A DNA stretch of 64,000 nucleotides, taken from the NCBI RefSeq assembly GCF_024345395.1, contig NZ_JAGQBA010000005.1, positions 62,001 to 126,000 of the forward strand, written 5' to 3'. Positions within the stretch are counted from its first letter, which is position 1. The number at the start of each line of letters is the position of its first letter. A program made the translations under genes and the position numbers. Below the pieces are notes generated by a model, which did not search any database, was not told the DNA's origin, and was given only the letters and a program-made list of their open reading frames with translations. Source of the stretch: Cyanobium sp. Tous-M-B4. Lineage in GTDB: Bacteria > Cyanobacteriota > Cyanobacteriia > PCC-6307 > Cyanobiaceae. Of this stretch, positions 9,273-18,862 are shown one piece after another.

Positions 9273-10088
9273 TCAAGCCTGAGAAACAATGCCGCCCCAC
9301 TGCACCGCCTTCACCTGATCGCGACGCCAGGAGTGAAAAAGCAGTGGTTCGCTGGCTGTGCAAAGAGGGCAGCGGCCAATTTGCGCCGTGGGCACCCCAA
9401 GTAGCTCCAGTTGGAGCTGGGCTGCAAGACGAATATCAAGGCGATCTTTCATAGGATCTTCATCGGCCTGCAGAGCGCCGCACTGACGCAACTGCTCAAG
9501 CAAAACAGGCAGCAAAGACGCTTCAGGGGCGGCGGCTAGAGACGCCGCAACCTGTTCAGACACCAGCCGCTGCACTTGGTAGGAGCCACCACCGATCGCT
9601 GGTCCTAGGGCCACCAGCAGCTCGGCCGGCCGGCTGCCTCCATCCACCAGCTGCTGCACGGCGCGCTCGAGGATGCCACCAGCCACACCGCGCCAACCAG
9701 CGTGGCAAGCCGCCACCCGGCCAGTAGCGGGATCAGCAATCAGCACCGGGGTGCAGTCAGCGCCACAAGCCCAGAGGCTTTGGCCGCCGGCATCACTAAC
9801 GAGACCATCGGCCTCTGGAAAGGGATCGGCGCTGGCCTGACTGGCTGGCAAAACCACGGCGCTGTGCACCTGGCGCAGACGGTGCACACTCACCCCAGCG
9901 CTCACATAAGCCGCCAGCACCTCAGGCCCCCGTCCCTGCCACTGGCGTGTAAAAAAACCGTGCTCAAACGACTGGAGCAGGTCGCACTGGAGGTAGTAGC
10001 CGCCATAGGTACCTATCCAGGTCCAACCGGGCAAGGAATTGAAGTCCCGGTCGGGACGATCAAAGGGGGGATCAACCGCTTCGGCCAT
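9273..10088 (-). CDS. pgeF: Peptidoglycan editing factor PgeF (laccase-domain protein)
   Basis: 271-residue DUF152/YfiH family protein; in E. coli PgeF removes wrongly incorporated amino acids from murein precursors. Conserved metal-site motifs are in place: HGFFTRQ near residue 40, RLRQVHS, WACGADCTPVLIAD, and ACHAGWRGVAGGI, followed by LGPAIGGGSYQV. The start at 10088 follows the stop of the upstream gene on the same strand by 9 nt, so it is likely the third gene of a leftward S1-protein/Tab2/pgeF operon. Family assignment is secure; the editing role is by homology. Confidence 0.9.
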   Translation of the reverse strand: MAEAVDPPFDRPDRDFNSLPGWTWIGTYGGYYLQCDLLQSFEHGFFTRQWQGRGPEVLAAYVSAGVSVHRLRQVHSAVVLPASQASADPFPEADGLVSDAGGQSLWACGADCTPVLIADPATGRVAACHAGWRGVAGGILERAVQQLVDGGSRPAELLVALGPAIGGGSYQVQRLVSEQVAASLAAAPEASLLPVLLEQLRQCGALQADEDPMKDRLDIRLAAQLQLELLGVPTAQIGRCPLCTASEPLLFHSWRRDQVKAVQWGGIVSQA

Positions 10089-10097
10089 CGTTGGGCA

Positions 10098-10982
10098 TCA
10101 AGCGTCGGGAAGATCGCGCAGCAACCAGAAGCCCTCAAAGCGCTGGTCCTGCTCGCTGGCCTGAACGGCGAGAAACTGAAGCCCACCGGCCTGCTCTCGG
10201 GCGGCAGCAAAAGCTGCAGTGGCCACCTCTGCCTCCTCAGCCGGCAAGTTGGTAAGCAGCCAGCGGTCCTCAAGGCCAGCCTCAAGCACTAGCTGCAGGC
10301 CACTGATCTCAAGCCGCACGGGTTCGAGCCCAGCCAGCCAGCCGGCCAGGGCCAGGGCCCTGGTGGAGCTGAATAGGCGAATACCCGGCACCGGCAGCTC
10401 GGCAGACACCCCCTCTGGCAGGGGTACGAGGCCCGCAAAGCCAAGCTCCCACTCCGATGCAGCGGCTAGGACACCCAAGGGCAAGGTGGCCCAGGCCCAA
10501 CTGTCGCCCCGCGCCGCTTCCGGCAAGGGCACCGCAATCGATCGCAAAGCCTTGGGGGGCGGGGCTAACGGGCCGGCCATGTAGCCGGGCTCCTGGGGAT
10601 ACACCAGGCGCTCCCGCTCCTGCAGCCAGCTCACTAGGGCGTAGGTACGGCGGCTGGGTACCAGCTCCAACCCCAGCCCCTCCGCCGCCCGCTGCACCAT
10701 GGTGCGCATCGAGGCACGCCAGCAGCGCAGCCGCCTCGGCGGTCCAAAACCTTGGGAGGCGGCAGCAGCCAACGCTGCCTCCAGAGCCTCCCTCAGCCAG
10801 ATCGAATTAACGCTGGTGGCTGGGCAGGCCTGGGCCCAGCGGAAGGATTCGCTCGCTACATCCCCTGGTCCGGGCACCTCAGGGGTGGAACAGATCAGCA
10901 GCTCCCAGCGCTTTTTGCCATCTTCTTCAAGGATGGGACGCGAGTAGTAGTCGAGCTCCCAATCTGGAGCGGCCTGCTTCAT
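10098..10982 (-). CDS. Tab2/Atab2-family RNA-binding protein
   Basis: 294-residue homolog of chloroplast Tab2, a factor for translation of photosystem I psaB mRNA, and of cyanobacterial DUF1092 proteins. Recognisable features are WELDYYSRPI close to the N-terminus, RCWRASMRTMVQRA, the SRRTYAL-W-L-ERE-VYP segment, and the C-terminal WLLTNLP...AFWLLRDLP. It overlaps the S1-domain protein gene by 4 nt (ATGA), implying translational coupling between two RNA-binding translation factors. It is presumed to be cytoplasmic. A role in photosystem translation in this organism is inference. Confidence 0.9.
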   Translation of the reverse strand: MKQAAPDWELDYYSRPILEEDGKKRWELLICSTPEVPGPGDVASESFRWAQACPATSVNSIWLREALEAALAAAASQGFGPPRRLRCWRASMRTMVQRAAEGLGLELVPSRRTYALVSWLQERERLVYPQEPGYMAGPLAPPPKALRSIAVPLPEAARGDSWAWATLPLGVLAAASEWELGFAGLVPLPEGVSAELPVPGIRLFSSTRALALAGWLAGLEPVRLEISGLQLVLEAGLEDRWLLTNLPAEEAEVATAAFAAAREQAGGLQFLAVQASEQDQRFEGFWLLRDLPDA

Positions 10983-12262
10983 CCGGCCCCTTGTTCTTGC
11001 TGGCGCAGCACCGAGCGGGCCCGGTTGGCCCGCTCTGGAGCCTCAGCCATCACCTTGTCGCGATCGATCAGCAGTTCACCGGGCTGGCCTTCGAGAAGAG
11101 CGGTATTAAGAGCGATTCGGCCTCGGCCCGGATCCAGCTCGGTGATCAGGGCCTTGACCCTGTCTCCCTGGCCAAAAACCTCACGCAGGTCCCGCAGCTG
11201 ACCACCACTAATTGCCGATTGGTGCAACAAACCGCTCACACCGCCTAGATCGACAAACAAGCCATAGGGCTTAATTGCCACCACCTGGCCTTCGACCAGC
11301 TGACCCACCTCCAGGTTTTGGAACAGGGCTGCAGTGGCAGCTTTCTTCTCGGATAACACCAGCTTGCGGGTCTCTGGATTGACCTCTAGGAAAGCGGCCC
11401 CAAGGGTCTTACCCACCAAAGCCTCATGGTTTTCACCCTCCTGCAGCTGGGAGCGGGGGATGAAGCCGCGCAATCCCTCAAGTTCACAAGTGACACCACC
11501 TCGATTGAAGCCGTTCACTTTGACCTGCACCACCTTTCCTTCCTTCTCCAGGAGCCTCACCTTCTCCCAGCTCTGGCGCAGGGCCAAGGCACGGGCGCTG
11601 ATGGTCACCATGCCATCGGCGTTTTGCTCGCCGGTGACGAGCACATCCACCTCCAGCCCCTTGGGAAAGGTCTCCTTGAGGTTGGTGATCACCCCCAGGC
11701 CGCACTCTTTCTTGGGCATAAAACCCGGCGCCTTGCCACCGATGTCCACGTAAACGCCATCGCTTTCGACACCTATCACGGAGCCGCGCACCACCTCTCC
11801 AGTGGTGCCATGGGGCTCATGGTCGTCAAGAGCAGCCAGAAAGGCTTCTTCGTCAAAGTCGAAATCGTCGACGCTCCGCGCGGCGGGCTTGGTGCTGGGC
11901 TCTCCGGCAACAGCAGCCTTGGGAGCACGCTTCTGACCCGGGTCAGGGCCCAGCAGATCGGCCATGGTGAGGCCCTCCATGGCCCCCAGGTCAAACAACT
12001 CGTCGTCGTTTCGGGCGGGAGCGGCGGCAGGTGAAGCAACCCGGTTAAGGGGAGCGAGCTGAGAGGGAGCCTGGGGAGCTGAGGCAAGGGCAGGCTCAGT
12101 CGCAGCCGGCGGCGGGGCGGGCTCGTCCTTGCGGATCATCAAGACCTGGGGCGGCTTACGCAGGGGCGCCAACGGCTGGGGGCGTGCAGGGACTGGGCGC
12201 GCAGGACCAGGGGGCACGGGCCGGGATGAGGATGAGGGCGGTTGACTGCCGGTACCGGCCAT
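10979..12262 (-). CDS. S1-domain RNA-binding protein (ribosomal S1-like)
   Basis: 427 residues from ATG 12262 (the frame is open to 12289). The N-terminal ~140 residues are Pro/Ala-rich and probably disordered. Three S1 OB-folds follow: GEVVRGSVIGVESDGVYVDIGGKAPGF, GKVVQVKVNGFNRGGV, and GQLVEGQVVAIKPYGLFVDLGG, each with the usual strand and Gly pattern. Cyanobacteria carry more than one S1 paralog; the long N-terminal extension fits the second type (Nbp1-like) better than the main ribosomal S1, but I cannot settle this. It lies directly upstream of tab2 with an ATGA overlap. It is divergent from the creatininase gene with about 50 bp between starts. Confidence 0.85.
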   Translation of the reverse strand: MAGTGSQPPSSSSRPVPPGPARPVPARPQPLAPLRKPPQVLMIRKDEPAPPPAATEPALASAPQAPSQLAPLNRVASPAAAPARNDDELFDLGAMEGLTMADLLGPDPGQKRAPKAAVAGEPSTKPAARSVDDFDFDEEAFLAALDDHEPHGTTGEVVRGSVIGVESDGVYVDIGGKAPGFMPKKECGLGVITNLKETFPKGLEVDVLVTGEQNADGMVTISARALALRQSWEKVRLLEKEGKVVQVKVNGFNRGGVTCELEGLRGFIPRSQLQEGENHEALVGKTLGAAFLEVNPETRKLVLSEKKAATAALFQNLEVGQLVEGQVVAIKPYGLFVDLGGVSGLLHQSAISGGQLRDLREVFGQGDRVKALITELDPGRGRIALNTALLEGQPGELLIDRDKVMAEAPERANRARSVLRQQEQGAG

Positions 12263-12311
12263 CTCCACTAAGGGCTGAGAGCCCCACACTGTAGTGATTA
12301 GTCCTCAAAAA

Positions 12312-13115
12312 ATGCCCCAGCAGCGCCACCTTGAGCAGCTGGCCTGGCCGCAGGTTCAGGAGCTTGCAGCCCAGCCAGGAAGCACGGTTGTCTGGCCCTG
12401 GGGCGCGGTCGAGCAACACGGCCCCCAACTGCCGCTCGGAACGGATGGCCTGTTTGCCGAACGAGTGCTGGACGCAGTTTTGGCAGCGCTGGAGCCAAGC
12501 CTGCCGATCCTGCGGCTGCCGCTGCAGAGCATCGGCTTCTCCCCAGAGCACCGTGGTTTCAGTGGCACCATCAGCCTCCCCCCCCAGGTCCTGATCGAGC
12601 AACTGGTGGCTGTGGGCCACGAACTGGCTGGCACAGGTTTTCAGCGCCTGGTGTTGTTTAACGGACACGGTGGCCAAATATCCCTGCTCCAGACCGCTGC
12701 GCGCCAGCTGCGGGCGGAGCGGCCCGAGCTAGCCGTGCTGCCCTGCTTTTTATGGAGTGGTCCCGAGGGGATCGCCGAGCTCATCCCCGAACCGGAGCGC
12801 TCCGACGGGCTGCACGCGGGCTTGGCGGAAACCAGCCTGATGCTGCACCTCGCCCCCCAGCTGGTGGGCGAACAGCGCCCCAGCGATGGCAAGCGAGGCG
12901 AGGTCATCCCATCGGGCTGGAGCCTGGAAGGGGCCGCCCCGCTTGCCTGGCTCAGCCAGGAACTCAGCCTCACCGGAGTGGTTGGCGACGCCCGCGGCGC
13001 TTCTGCAGCCCTGGGAGCGCAACTTTTTGACCGGTTGGTCGCAGGTTGGCAGCACCGCTTCGAAACCCTGCTGGCCAGCTCCTGGCCAGGCCAAGGGACG
13101 GTCAGGGTTCGGTAG
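12312..13115 (+). CDS. Creatininase (creatinine amidohydrolase) family protein
   Basis: 267 residues from ATG 12312 (a GTG at 12294 is also possible). The family's metal-binding pattern is clear: [18 protein letters not shown] near residue 35-50, [23 protein letters not shown], and [15 protein letters not shown]. These are the Glu, His, Asp and Glu ligands of a dinuclear amidohydrolase. The family includes creatininase and enzymes of cofactor pathways (for example MftE and FAPy deformylases), so the substrate here is not known. It sits immediately before the alkane genes, on the same strand and 44 nt from ado. Confidence 0.88.
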   Translation: MPQQRHLEQLAWPQVQELAAQPGSTVVWPWGAVEQHGPQLPLGTDGLFAERVLDAVLAALEPSLPILRLPLQSIGFSPEHRGFSGTISLPPQVLIEQLVAVGHELAGTGFQRLVLFNGHGGQISLLQTAARQLRAERPELAVLPCFLWSGPEGIAELIPEPERSDGLHAGLAETSLMLHLAPQLVGEQRPSDGKRGEVIPSGWSLEGAAPLAWLSQELSLTGVVGDARGASAALGAQLFDRLVAGWQHRFETLLASSWPGQGTVRVR

Positions 13116-13159
13116 GGGGTGGTTACAGTCAGCTGATCAGATCCAACAGCGTGGCTGCC

Positions 13160-13879
13160 ATGGCAACTCTTGCTCCTATCAATGTCACTGAGGCGTTCCC
13201 ATCCGACCAACTGCCCGACTTCAGCACAGATACCTACAAGGACGCCTACAGCCGGATCAACGCGATCGTGATTGAAGGCGAGCAGGAAGCTCACGACAAT
13301 TACATCTCTATCGGTGGGCTGCTCCCCGACCAAGCTGAGGAGCTGACCAAATTGGCCCGCATGGAGCTCAAGCACATGAAGGGCTTCACAGCTTGCGCCA
13401 ACAACCTCGGCGTCACTGCTGACATGCCGTTTGCTAAGGAGTTCTTTTCTCCTCTGCACAACAATTTTCAGAAGGCTTTAGCTGAAGGCAAGGTCACAAC
13501 CTGTCTTTTGATTCAGGCTATTTTGATTGAGGCCTTTGCCATTTCGGCGTATCACATCTATATCCCTGTAGCCGATCCATTTGCGCGTAAGATCACCGAA
13601 GGGGTTGTCAAAGATGAGTACACACACCTGAATTACGGTCAGGAATGGCTGAAAGCCAACCTTGAAACCGTGCGGGGGGAGCTGGAGCAGGCAAACCGTG
13701 AGAATCTTCCCTTGGTGCGCAAAATGCTTGAGCAGGTTGCCGGCGACGCGGCTGTTCTTCAAATGGACCAGGAGGATTTGATGGCCGATTTCCTCACTTC
13801 CTACCAAGAGGCACTGCTCGAAGTTGGCTTCACTTCCAGGGAGATCGCCAAAATGGCTGCTGCTGCACTGATCGGCTGA
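13160..13879 (+). CDS. ado: Aldehyde-deformylating oxygenase (alkane synthase)
   Basis: 239-residue ferritin-like di-iron enzyme that converts fatty aldehydes to alkanes plus formate. The iron ligands sit in the expected order: [10 protein letters not shown] (Glu), [12 protein letters not shown] (Glu and His), [11 protein letters not shown] (Glu), and [11 protein letters not shown] (Glu and His). ATG at 13160 matches the usual start; the frame is open further upstream into the creatininase gene, which I ignore. Aar follows 62 nt downstream, the standard pairing: Aar makes the aldehyde and Ado removes the carbonyl carbon. Confidence 0.97.
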   Translation: MATLAPINVTEAFPSDQLPDFSTDTYKDAYSRINAIVIEGEQEAHDNYISIGGLLPDQAEELTKLARMELKHMKGFTACANNLGVTADMPFAKEFFSPLHNNFQKALAEGKVTTCLLIQAILIEAFAISAYHIYIPVADPFARKITEGVVKDEYTHLNYGQEWLKANLETVRGELEQANRENLPLVRKMLEQVAGDAAVLQMDQEDLMADFLTSYQEALLEVGFTSREIAKMAAAALIG

Positions 13880-13941
13880 AGCCCTCCTGCCAGGCGTGTC
13901 GTGGCAAGATGTAGCGTCCGCGACATTCTCTGGGGTTGCCC

Positions 13942-14994
13942 ATGTTCGGCCTGATCGGTCACTCCACAAGCTTCGAGGCTGCTCGTGAAAAGGCGCGCAC
14001 TCTTGGCTTTGAGGAGTTTGCCGAAGGTGACCTCGACGTCTGGTGTAGTGCCCCCCCCCAGCTGGTGGAGCATCTTCAGGTCACCAGCGCCACAGGCAAG
14101 ACCATAGAAGGGGCATACATCGACTCCTGCTTTGTGCCAGAAATGCTGAGTCGGTTTAAAACCGCTCGCCGCAAGGTGCTCAGCGCCATGGAGCTGGCTC
14201 AAAAAAATGGTATCGATATCACCGCTTTGGGCGGATTTACCTCGATTATTTTCGAAAATTTCAACCTGCTCAAGGAGCAGCAAATCCGCTCCACCACCTT
14301 GGAATGGGAGCGATTCACTACCGGAAACACCCATACCGCCTGGGTGATTTGTCGCCAAGTCGAAACCAATGCCCCCAAGCTCGGTATCGATCTGAGCCAA
14401 GCCCGGGTCGCAGTTATCGGGGCTACCGGCGATATCGGCAGCGCTGTATGCCGCTGGCTGAGCCAGCGCACTGGAGTTAAGGAGCTTTTACTGGTAGCTC
14501 GCCAGCCCCAACCCTTGCTGGACTTACAGCAGGAGCTTGGTGGCGGCCGGATCCTCAAGCTGGAGGAGGCCCTGCCGGAAGCCGACGTGGTGGTTTGGGT
14601 GGCCAGTTTGCCCCAAACGCTGAGCATCGATGCTGCCAGCCTTAAGTCGCCCTGCCTGATGATCGATGGCGGCTACCCGAAAAACCTAGACACCAAGGCC
14701 AGTGGCAACGGCATCCATGTATTGAAGGGGGGCATCGTTGAGTTTTTCAGCGACATCACCTGGCAAATGATGGAAATGGCTGAAATGGACGACCCCAAAC
14801 GTCAGATGTTTGCCTGTTTCGCCGAGGCCATCCTGCTGGAGTTCGAAGGGATCCACACCAACTTCAGCTGGGGGCGCAACAACATCAGCCTCGACAAGAT
14901 GGATCTGATCGGTGCCGCTTCCCTGCGCCATGGCTTCCAAGCCCTGGGGCTGTCCGCCCAGATCGATCCCACCCCGGCCCTGACTACTGCCTGA
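13942..14994 (+). CDS. aar: Long-chain acyl-ACP reductase
   Basis: 350-residue NADPH-dependent enzyme that reduces fatty acyl-ACP to fatty aldehyde for Ado. ATG 13942 gives the conserved [10 protein letters not shown] start; a TTG two codons upstream is less likely. The Rossmann motif [15 protein letters not shown] is at about residues 155-170, and the catalytic cysteine is in FACFAEA (Cys292, equivalent to Cys294 of the S. elongatus enzyme). The following accA, coding for the malonyl-CoA supply step, places fatty acid synthesis and alkane formation in one rightward cluster. Confidence 0.96.
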   Translation: MFGLIGHSTSFEAAREKARTLGFEEFAEGDLDVWCSAPPQLVEHLQVTSATGKTIEGAYIDSCFVPEMLSRFKTARRKVLSAMELAQKNGIDITALGGFTSIIFENFNLLKEQQIRSTTLEWERFTTGNTHTAWVICRQVETNAPKLGIDLSQARVAVIGATGDIGSAVCRWLSQRTGVKELLLVARQPQPLLDLQQELGGGRILKLEEALPEADVVVWVASLPQTLSIDAASLKSPCLMIDGGYPKNLDTKASGNGIHVLKGGIVEFFSDITWQMMEMAEMDDPKRQMFACFAEAILLEFEGIHTNFSWGRNNISLDKMDLIGAASLRHGFQALGLSAQIDPTPALTTA

Positions 14995-15024
14995 ATACCT
15001 TTCGTCCCCTTGCCCATCCCCGCC

Positions 15025-16014
15025 ATGGCCCGCCGCGCCTTGCTGGAGTTCGAAAAACCACTAGTTGAGCTCGAAGAGCAGATCGAGCAGATTCGCCAGT
15101 TGGCTCGCGACTCGGAGGTGGATGTGAGTCAGCAGCTGCTGCAGCTCGAGACCCTGGCCACCAGACGTCGCAAAGACATCTTCGATGCCCTGACGCCCTC
15201 CCAGAAGATCCAGGTGGCCCGCCACCCCCAGCGGCCCAGCACCCTGGATTACATCCAGGTGATTACTGATGAGTGGCTGGAGCTTCATGGTGACCGCCGT
15301 GGCAGTGACGACCGGGCCCTAGTGGGTGGGGTTGGCAGGATCGGTGAGCAGGGTGTGGTGCTGCTGGGACACCAAAAAGGTAGGGACACTAAGGAAAATG
15401 TCGCCCGCAACTTCGGGATGGCATCCCCAGGGGGCTATCGCAAGGCGATGCGGCTGATGGAGCATGCCGATCGCTTTCGTCTGCCGATCTTGAGTTTCAT
15501 CGATACGCCGGGGGCCTACGCGGGGGTGCTGGCTGAGGAGCAGGGGCAGGGTGAAGCGATCGCCGTCAATCTGCGTGAGATGTTCCGGCTGCGGGTGCCG
15601 ATTCTTGCCACGGTGATCGGCGAAGGCGGATCTGGTGGCGCCCTGGGCATCGGCGTCGCCGACAGGCTGCTGATGTTTGAGCACAGCGTTTACACAGTGG
15701 CCAGCCCAGAAGCCTGTGCCTCGATCCTGTGGCGGGACGCAGGCAAGGCCTCCACCGCCGCCGAGGCTCTCAAGATCACAGGACCCGATCTGCTGAAGCT
15801 CGGCATCGTTGACCTGGTGTTGCCCGAGCCCTCCGGCGGCAACCACTCGGCACCTCTGCAGGCCGCTGAAACCCTTAAATCTGCCTTGCTCGAGCAACTC
15901 AGCGAACTGCAGGGCCTAAATGAATCCCAATTGGTCGAGCAGCGCTACGCCAAATTTCGCCGTATGGGAAGGGTGCTCGACAGCGAGTCCCCAATTGCCT
16001 CCCCCGGCTCTTAA
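15025..16014 (+). CDS. accA: Acetyl-CoA carboxylase carboxyltransferase, alpha subunit
   Basis: 329 residues. With AccD it transfers the carboxyl group from biotin-carrier protein to acetyl-CoA, the committed step of fatty acid synthesis. Hallmarks: [18 protein letters not shown] at the N-terminus, the [13 protein letters not shown] segment, and the crotonase-fold oxyanion region [19 protein letters not shown] followed by [19 protein letters not shown] at 15025 is chosen over TTG at 15010 because it begins at the conserved [10 protein letters not shown]. It lies 30 nt after aar on the same strand. Confidence 0.97.
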   Translation: MARRALLEFEKPLVELEEQIEQIRQLARDSEVDVSQQLLQLETLATRRRKDIFDALTPSQKIQVARHPQRPSTLDYIQVITDEWLELHGDRRGSDDRALVGGVGRIGEQGVVLLGHQKGRDTKENVARNFGMASPGGYRKAMRLMEHADRFRLPILSFIDTPGAYAGVLAEEQGQGEAIAVNLREMFRLRVPILATVIGEGGSGGALGIGVADRLLMFEHSVYTVASPEACASILWRDAGKASTAAEALKITGPDLLKLGIVDLVLPEPSGGNHSAPLQAAETLKSALLEQLSELQGLNESQLVEQRYAKFRRMGRVLDSESPIASPGS

Positions 16015-16052
16015 GGTTTACTTCAGATCCCGTTACCTCCCAAGGCCTGCCT

Positions 16053-16775
16053 TTGCCTGATTCAGCACCTGTTGCTCTGATCACCGGCGCCTCCCGAGGC
16101 ATAGGTGCCGCAGCAGCCCACAAATTTGCCTCTGCTGGCTACGACTTACTCCTGCTGGCCAGGAGCACTGCCGACCTCGATTCGCTCACAACGGCTCTAA
16201 AGCCCACTGGCAGGAGAATCGAATCCATTGGCATCGATCTGGCCGAGCCAGCCACTATTGCTCCCGGACTGGAAGATCTCTGCAGCCGTGGGCTCACCCC
16301 TGCTGTTGTAATTAACAATGCCGGCGTTGCTTATACGGGCTCCCTGGCAGAGATGCCCCTGGAGCAATGGCAACGATTGATGCAGCTGAATCTCAGTGCT
16401 GTATTTCAGGTGTGCCAGTCGCTGCTGCCTAGACTCAGGCAAGCTGGCGGCGGACAGATCATCAATGTGAACAGCCATGCAGCCCACCAAGCCTTCCCCA
16501 ACTGGGGCGCTTACTGCGTTAGCAAGGCCGCTCTCCTCTCCCTCAGCCGATGCCTTGCCGTCGAAGAACGCCCCTTTGGCATACGGGTAAGCACCCTCAC
16601 CCTAGGTGCGGTGAATACGCCACTCTGGGAGAGCGAAAACGTCCACAGCACGTTCGATCGCCGTGCCATGCTTGACGTTGAAAGGGCATCTGAAGCCCTG
16701 CTGTACTTGGCCCAACAGCCAGCCACCTCAGTGGTGGAAGATCTCACCCTCATGCCGGCCGCCGGCGCGCTTTGA
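16053..16775 (+). CDS. SDR-family oxidoreductase
   Basis: 240-residue classical short-chain dehydrogenase/reductase. It has the TGASRGIG cofactor loop near residue 11, the NNAGV motif, a catalytic Ser (NVNSHAA) and YCVSK (Tyr-Lys), so all catalytic residues are present. It most resembles FabG/short-chain alcohol dehydrogenases; its place after ado-aar-accA suggests a lipid or aldehyde substrate, which is inference. The only suitable start is a TTG at 16053 right at the conserved N-terminus. The stop overlaps the region just before folE. Confidence 0.9.
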   Translation: MPDSAPVALITGASRGIGAAAAHKFASAGYDLLLLARSTADLDSLTTALKPTGRRIESIGIDLAEPATIAPGLEDLCSRGLTPAVVINNAGVAYTGSLAEMPLEQWQRLMQLNLSAVFQVCQSLLPRLRQAGGGQIINVNSHAAHQAFPNWGAYCVSKAALLSLSRCLAVEERPFGIRVSTLTLGAVNTPLWESENVHSTFDRRAMLDVERASEALLYLAQQPATSVVEDLTLMPAAGAL

Positions 16776-16783
16776 GCCCCCCT

Positions 16784-17527
16784 ATGACTTCCACCCTGCC
16801 GTCCAGCATTCCTTCGCGCACCGTTACACCTGATTCAGCTCCCCTGCCCATAAGTCTGCGAATCCGGGAGCGTCTTGACGCGGCAGGAGTTGCGTACCTC
16901 GCAAACGACAACATCGCTGACCACCTTCGCGATGGTGAGCTCGAGCAATTGGAGATTGAGGTGGCGGGCAAAGTTCGCGAATTACTACGTAGTCTCGTCA
17001 TTGATATAGACAAAGATCACAACACCGAGGAGACAGCTGAGCGTGTCGCTCGGATGTACCTGCACGAAGTTTTCAAGGGGCGCTATCACGAGCAACCTAA
17101 GATTGCCAGCTTTCCAAATGTCAAAAAGTTGGATGAAATTTATACCGTTGGTCCGATTACCGTTCGTTCAGCCTGTTCACACCACTTAGTGCCCATTCTG
17201 GGCAATTGTTGGATTGGTATCAAGCCAGGTGATCGGGTAATTGGCCTATCCAAGTTCTCTAGAGTTGCCGACTGGGTATTTTCAAGGCCTCATATACAAG
17301 AGGAGGCTGTAATGATCTTGGCCGATGAGATCGAGCGTCTCTGTGAGCCCCAAGGTCTGGCGATTTTGGTAAAAGCCCAGCACTACTGCATGAAGTGGCG
17401 TGGTGTGAAGGAGCCCCAAACCAGCATGGTCAATTCTGTGGTGCGGGGCGATTTCCGTCTTGATCCAAGCCTCAAGGCCGAATTCTTCGAGCTGGTTAAG
17501 CAGCAGGAGTGCATGCTTTCCACCTAA
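16784..17527 (+). CDS. folE: GTP cyclohydrolase I
   Basis: 247-residue enzyme making 7,8-dihydroneopterin triphosphate from GTP, the first step of folate and pterin synthesis. The zinc site is intact: SACSHHLVPILG (Cys and His) and the second Cys in KAQHYCMKWRGVKEP. TSMVNSVVRGDFR closes the family core. The ~40 residues before the core are variable. Base composition is somewhat more AT-rich than the neighbours. A perfect 15-bp hairpin overlaps the stop codon (see terminator). Confidence 0.96.
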   Translation: MTSTLPSSIPSRTVTPDSAPLPISLRIRERLDAAGVAYLANDNIADHLRDGELEQLEIEVAGKVRELLRSLVIDIDKDHNTEETAERVARMYLHEVFKGRYHEQPKIASFPNVKKLDEIYTVGPITVRSACSHHLVPILGNCWIGIKPGDRVIGLSKFSRVADWVFSRPHIQEEAVMILADEIERLCEPQGLAILVKAQHYCMKWRGVKEPQTSMVNSVVRGDFRLDPSLKAEFFELVKQQECMLST

Positions 17528-17549
17528 AGCGAAAGCTTTAGGTGGAAAG
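17516..17549 (+). terminator. Perfect hairpin with GAAA tetraloop, folE terminator
   Basis: A 15-bp perfect stem (arms 17516-17530 and 17535-17549) closed by a GNRA-type GAAA loop. The 5' arm includes the folE stop codon TAA (17525-17527). There is no T-run on the plus strand right after it, while on the minus strand the outer arm is A/T-rich, so it may serve as a bidirectional end for folE and the convergent gene at 17573. The structure is seen directly; its action as terminator or mRNA stabiliser is inferred. Confidence 0.75.
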
Positions 17550-17572
17550 TCACCTTGCCTCTAAAACCAACC

Positions 17573-18118
17573 TCAGGGTTTGCTGCCAACTGGTCCAATA
17601 GCCGGCGAAGCCTGCCGGCTAGAGCCACTACCTTGGGCTGGCACCGCTACCACCACCATTACCTGGGCCGAAACGTCTTGAAGTTGCAAGACGTAGCTGG
17701 GCCCCGCAGCGCCTTCAATCAGCAGCCACTGGTTGGCACCCGGGCTACGCCGGTACCAGTGAAACGCCGAGGCTGGCAATGCGGCCAATAGGTCGGCTGC
17801 GGCAGTGGCCTGCAGTACTGCCCCCTGCACGGCTTCACCTTGCAGCACCAGCTGCTGTAAACCATTGATTTGCTGCTGAACAGCACTCTCCTGTTGCAGA
17901 TCCGTATTGATCTGCTGTCGCAGGGCACGGATCTGGGACTGGGGGTCGGCACTCACCCCTGGTACGCAGGAAAGCTGGCCATCCACCAGCTGGCAGCCCA
18001 CTAGGTCCTGGGCCCGAATCGGTGCCAGCAGGGCTAGTCCTAAACCCGAGCCCATGGTCACCGCCAGGGCCCAGAGGGATGGACGAAGAAGCGCAGATCT
18101 ACAAAACAAACCCATCAA
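17573..18118 (-). CDS. Exported coiled-coil hypothetical protein
   Basis: 181-residue protein with an N-terminal signal (LLRPSLWALAVTMGSGLGLALLAPIRAQD). The mature region begins with a cysteine pair (GCQLVDGQLSCVPG), continues with a Gln/Leu-rich heptad-like stretch (IRALRQQINTDLQQE...QQQINGLQQL), and has a beta-rich HWYRRSP...WLLIEG segment. It overlaps trpF by 4 nt (ATGA), so the two are coupled. I recognise no named domain; a periplasmic structural role is possible but unsupported. Confidence 0.7.
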   Translation of the reverse strand: MMGLFCRSALLRPSLWALAVTMGSGLGLALLAPIRAQDLVGCQLVDGQLSCVPGVSADPQSQIRALRQQINTDLQQESAVQQQINGLQQLVLQGEAVQGAVLQATAAADLLAALPASAFHWYRRSPGANQWLLIEGAAGPSYVLQLQDVSAQVMVVVAVPAQGSGSSRQASPAIGPVGSKP

Positions 18119-18807
18119 GAAGGGGCAAGACCCACCGATCTTGACTGGGAAGGCCCAGCTAGGCCAGCAACCCGTACCGCAGCCACTAGTGCTGCAACCT
18201 GATCGAGATCCTTATTGCCTGGGCTTCGCTCCACGCCGCTGGAGGCATCGAGGCCTGTGGGGCACAGCTGGGTCAGTAGTTCCGGCACTCGGTCGGCCCG
18301 AATGCCCCCTGCCAGCCACCAGGGAAGAACTGGCGTAAATCCCTGCAGCCACTCAATCGGGATGCGATGGCCCGTGCCTCCTAGCTGGTCGGGCACCCAG
18401 GCATCGAGAAGCAGGGCATCCACCACCAGGGCGTAGTCAACGGCCCGCTGCAGATCATCCGGCCTGCGAATCCTCAGGGCTTTCCAGATCTCACAGCCCA
18501 GGCGGGAGCGCAGCTGGTCGCAGAGCTGGGGTGTTTCCGAGCCGTGCAACTGCACCACAGCATGACCATGTCCTAGCTCTAATTGGGGCCACTGCTGCTC
18601 GAGCGGATCGGCCACCACCAGCACACCGCGGCAGCAAGGCGCAGCTGCCCGCATCGCCGCAAAAAGCGCCTGCCGGCGTTCAGCCTCAAGGAAGCGAGGC
18701 GAGCCTGGCACCCCGATCACGCCGATCGCATCCACCCCCAGTTGAGCCACCGCTGCGGCCTGGTCCGGATCCCGCAACCCACAGATCTTCAACAGGGGGG
18801 GCGCCAT
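18115..18807 (-). CDS. trpF: Phosphoribosylanthranilate isomerase
   Basis: 230-residue TIM-barrel enzyme, third step of tryptophan synthesis. Signature elements: LLKICGLRDPDQA (catalytic Cys), VVQLHGSE, LLDAW (catalytic Asp), LAGGIRADRV and LDASSGVERSPGNKD. Length is normal for the family. The downstream gene on the same strand starts within the trpF stop. There are no other trp genes nearby, consistent with dispersed trp genes in cyanobacteria. Confidence 0.95.
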   Translation of the reverse strand: MAPPLLKICGLRDPDQAAAVAQLGVDAIGVIGVPGSPRFLEAERRQALFAAMRAAAPCCRGVLVVADPLEQQWPQLELGHGHAVVQLHGSETPQLCDQLRSRLGCEIWKALRIRRPDDLQRAVDYALVVDALLLDAWVPDQLGGTGHRIPIEWLQGFTPVLPWWLAGGIRADRVPELLTQLCPTGLDASSGVERSPGNKDLDQVAALVAAVRVAGLAGPSQSRSVGLAPS

Positions 18808-18862
18808 GGCGAGGGCAAAGGCTTTCGCCCCTTTCTAGGATCAGACACCAAGACAGAGGGCA

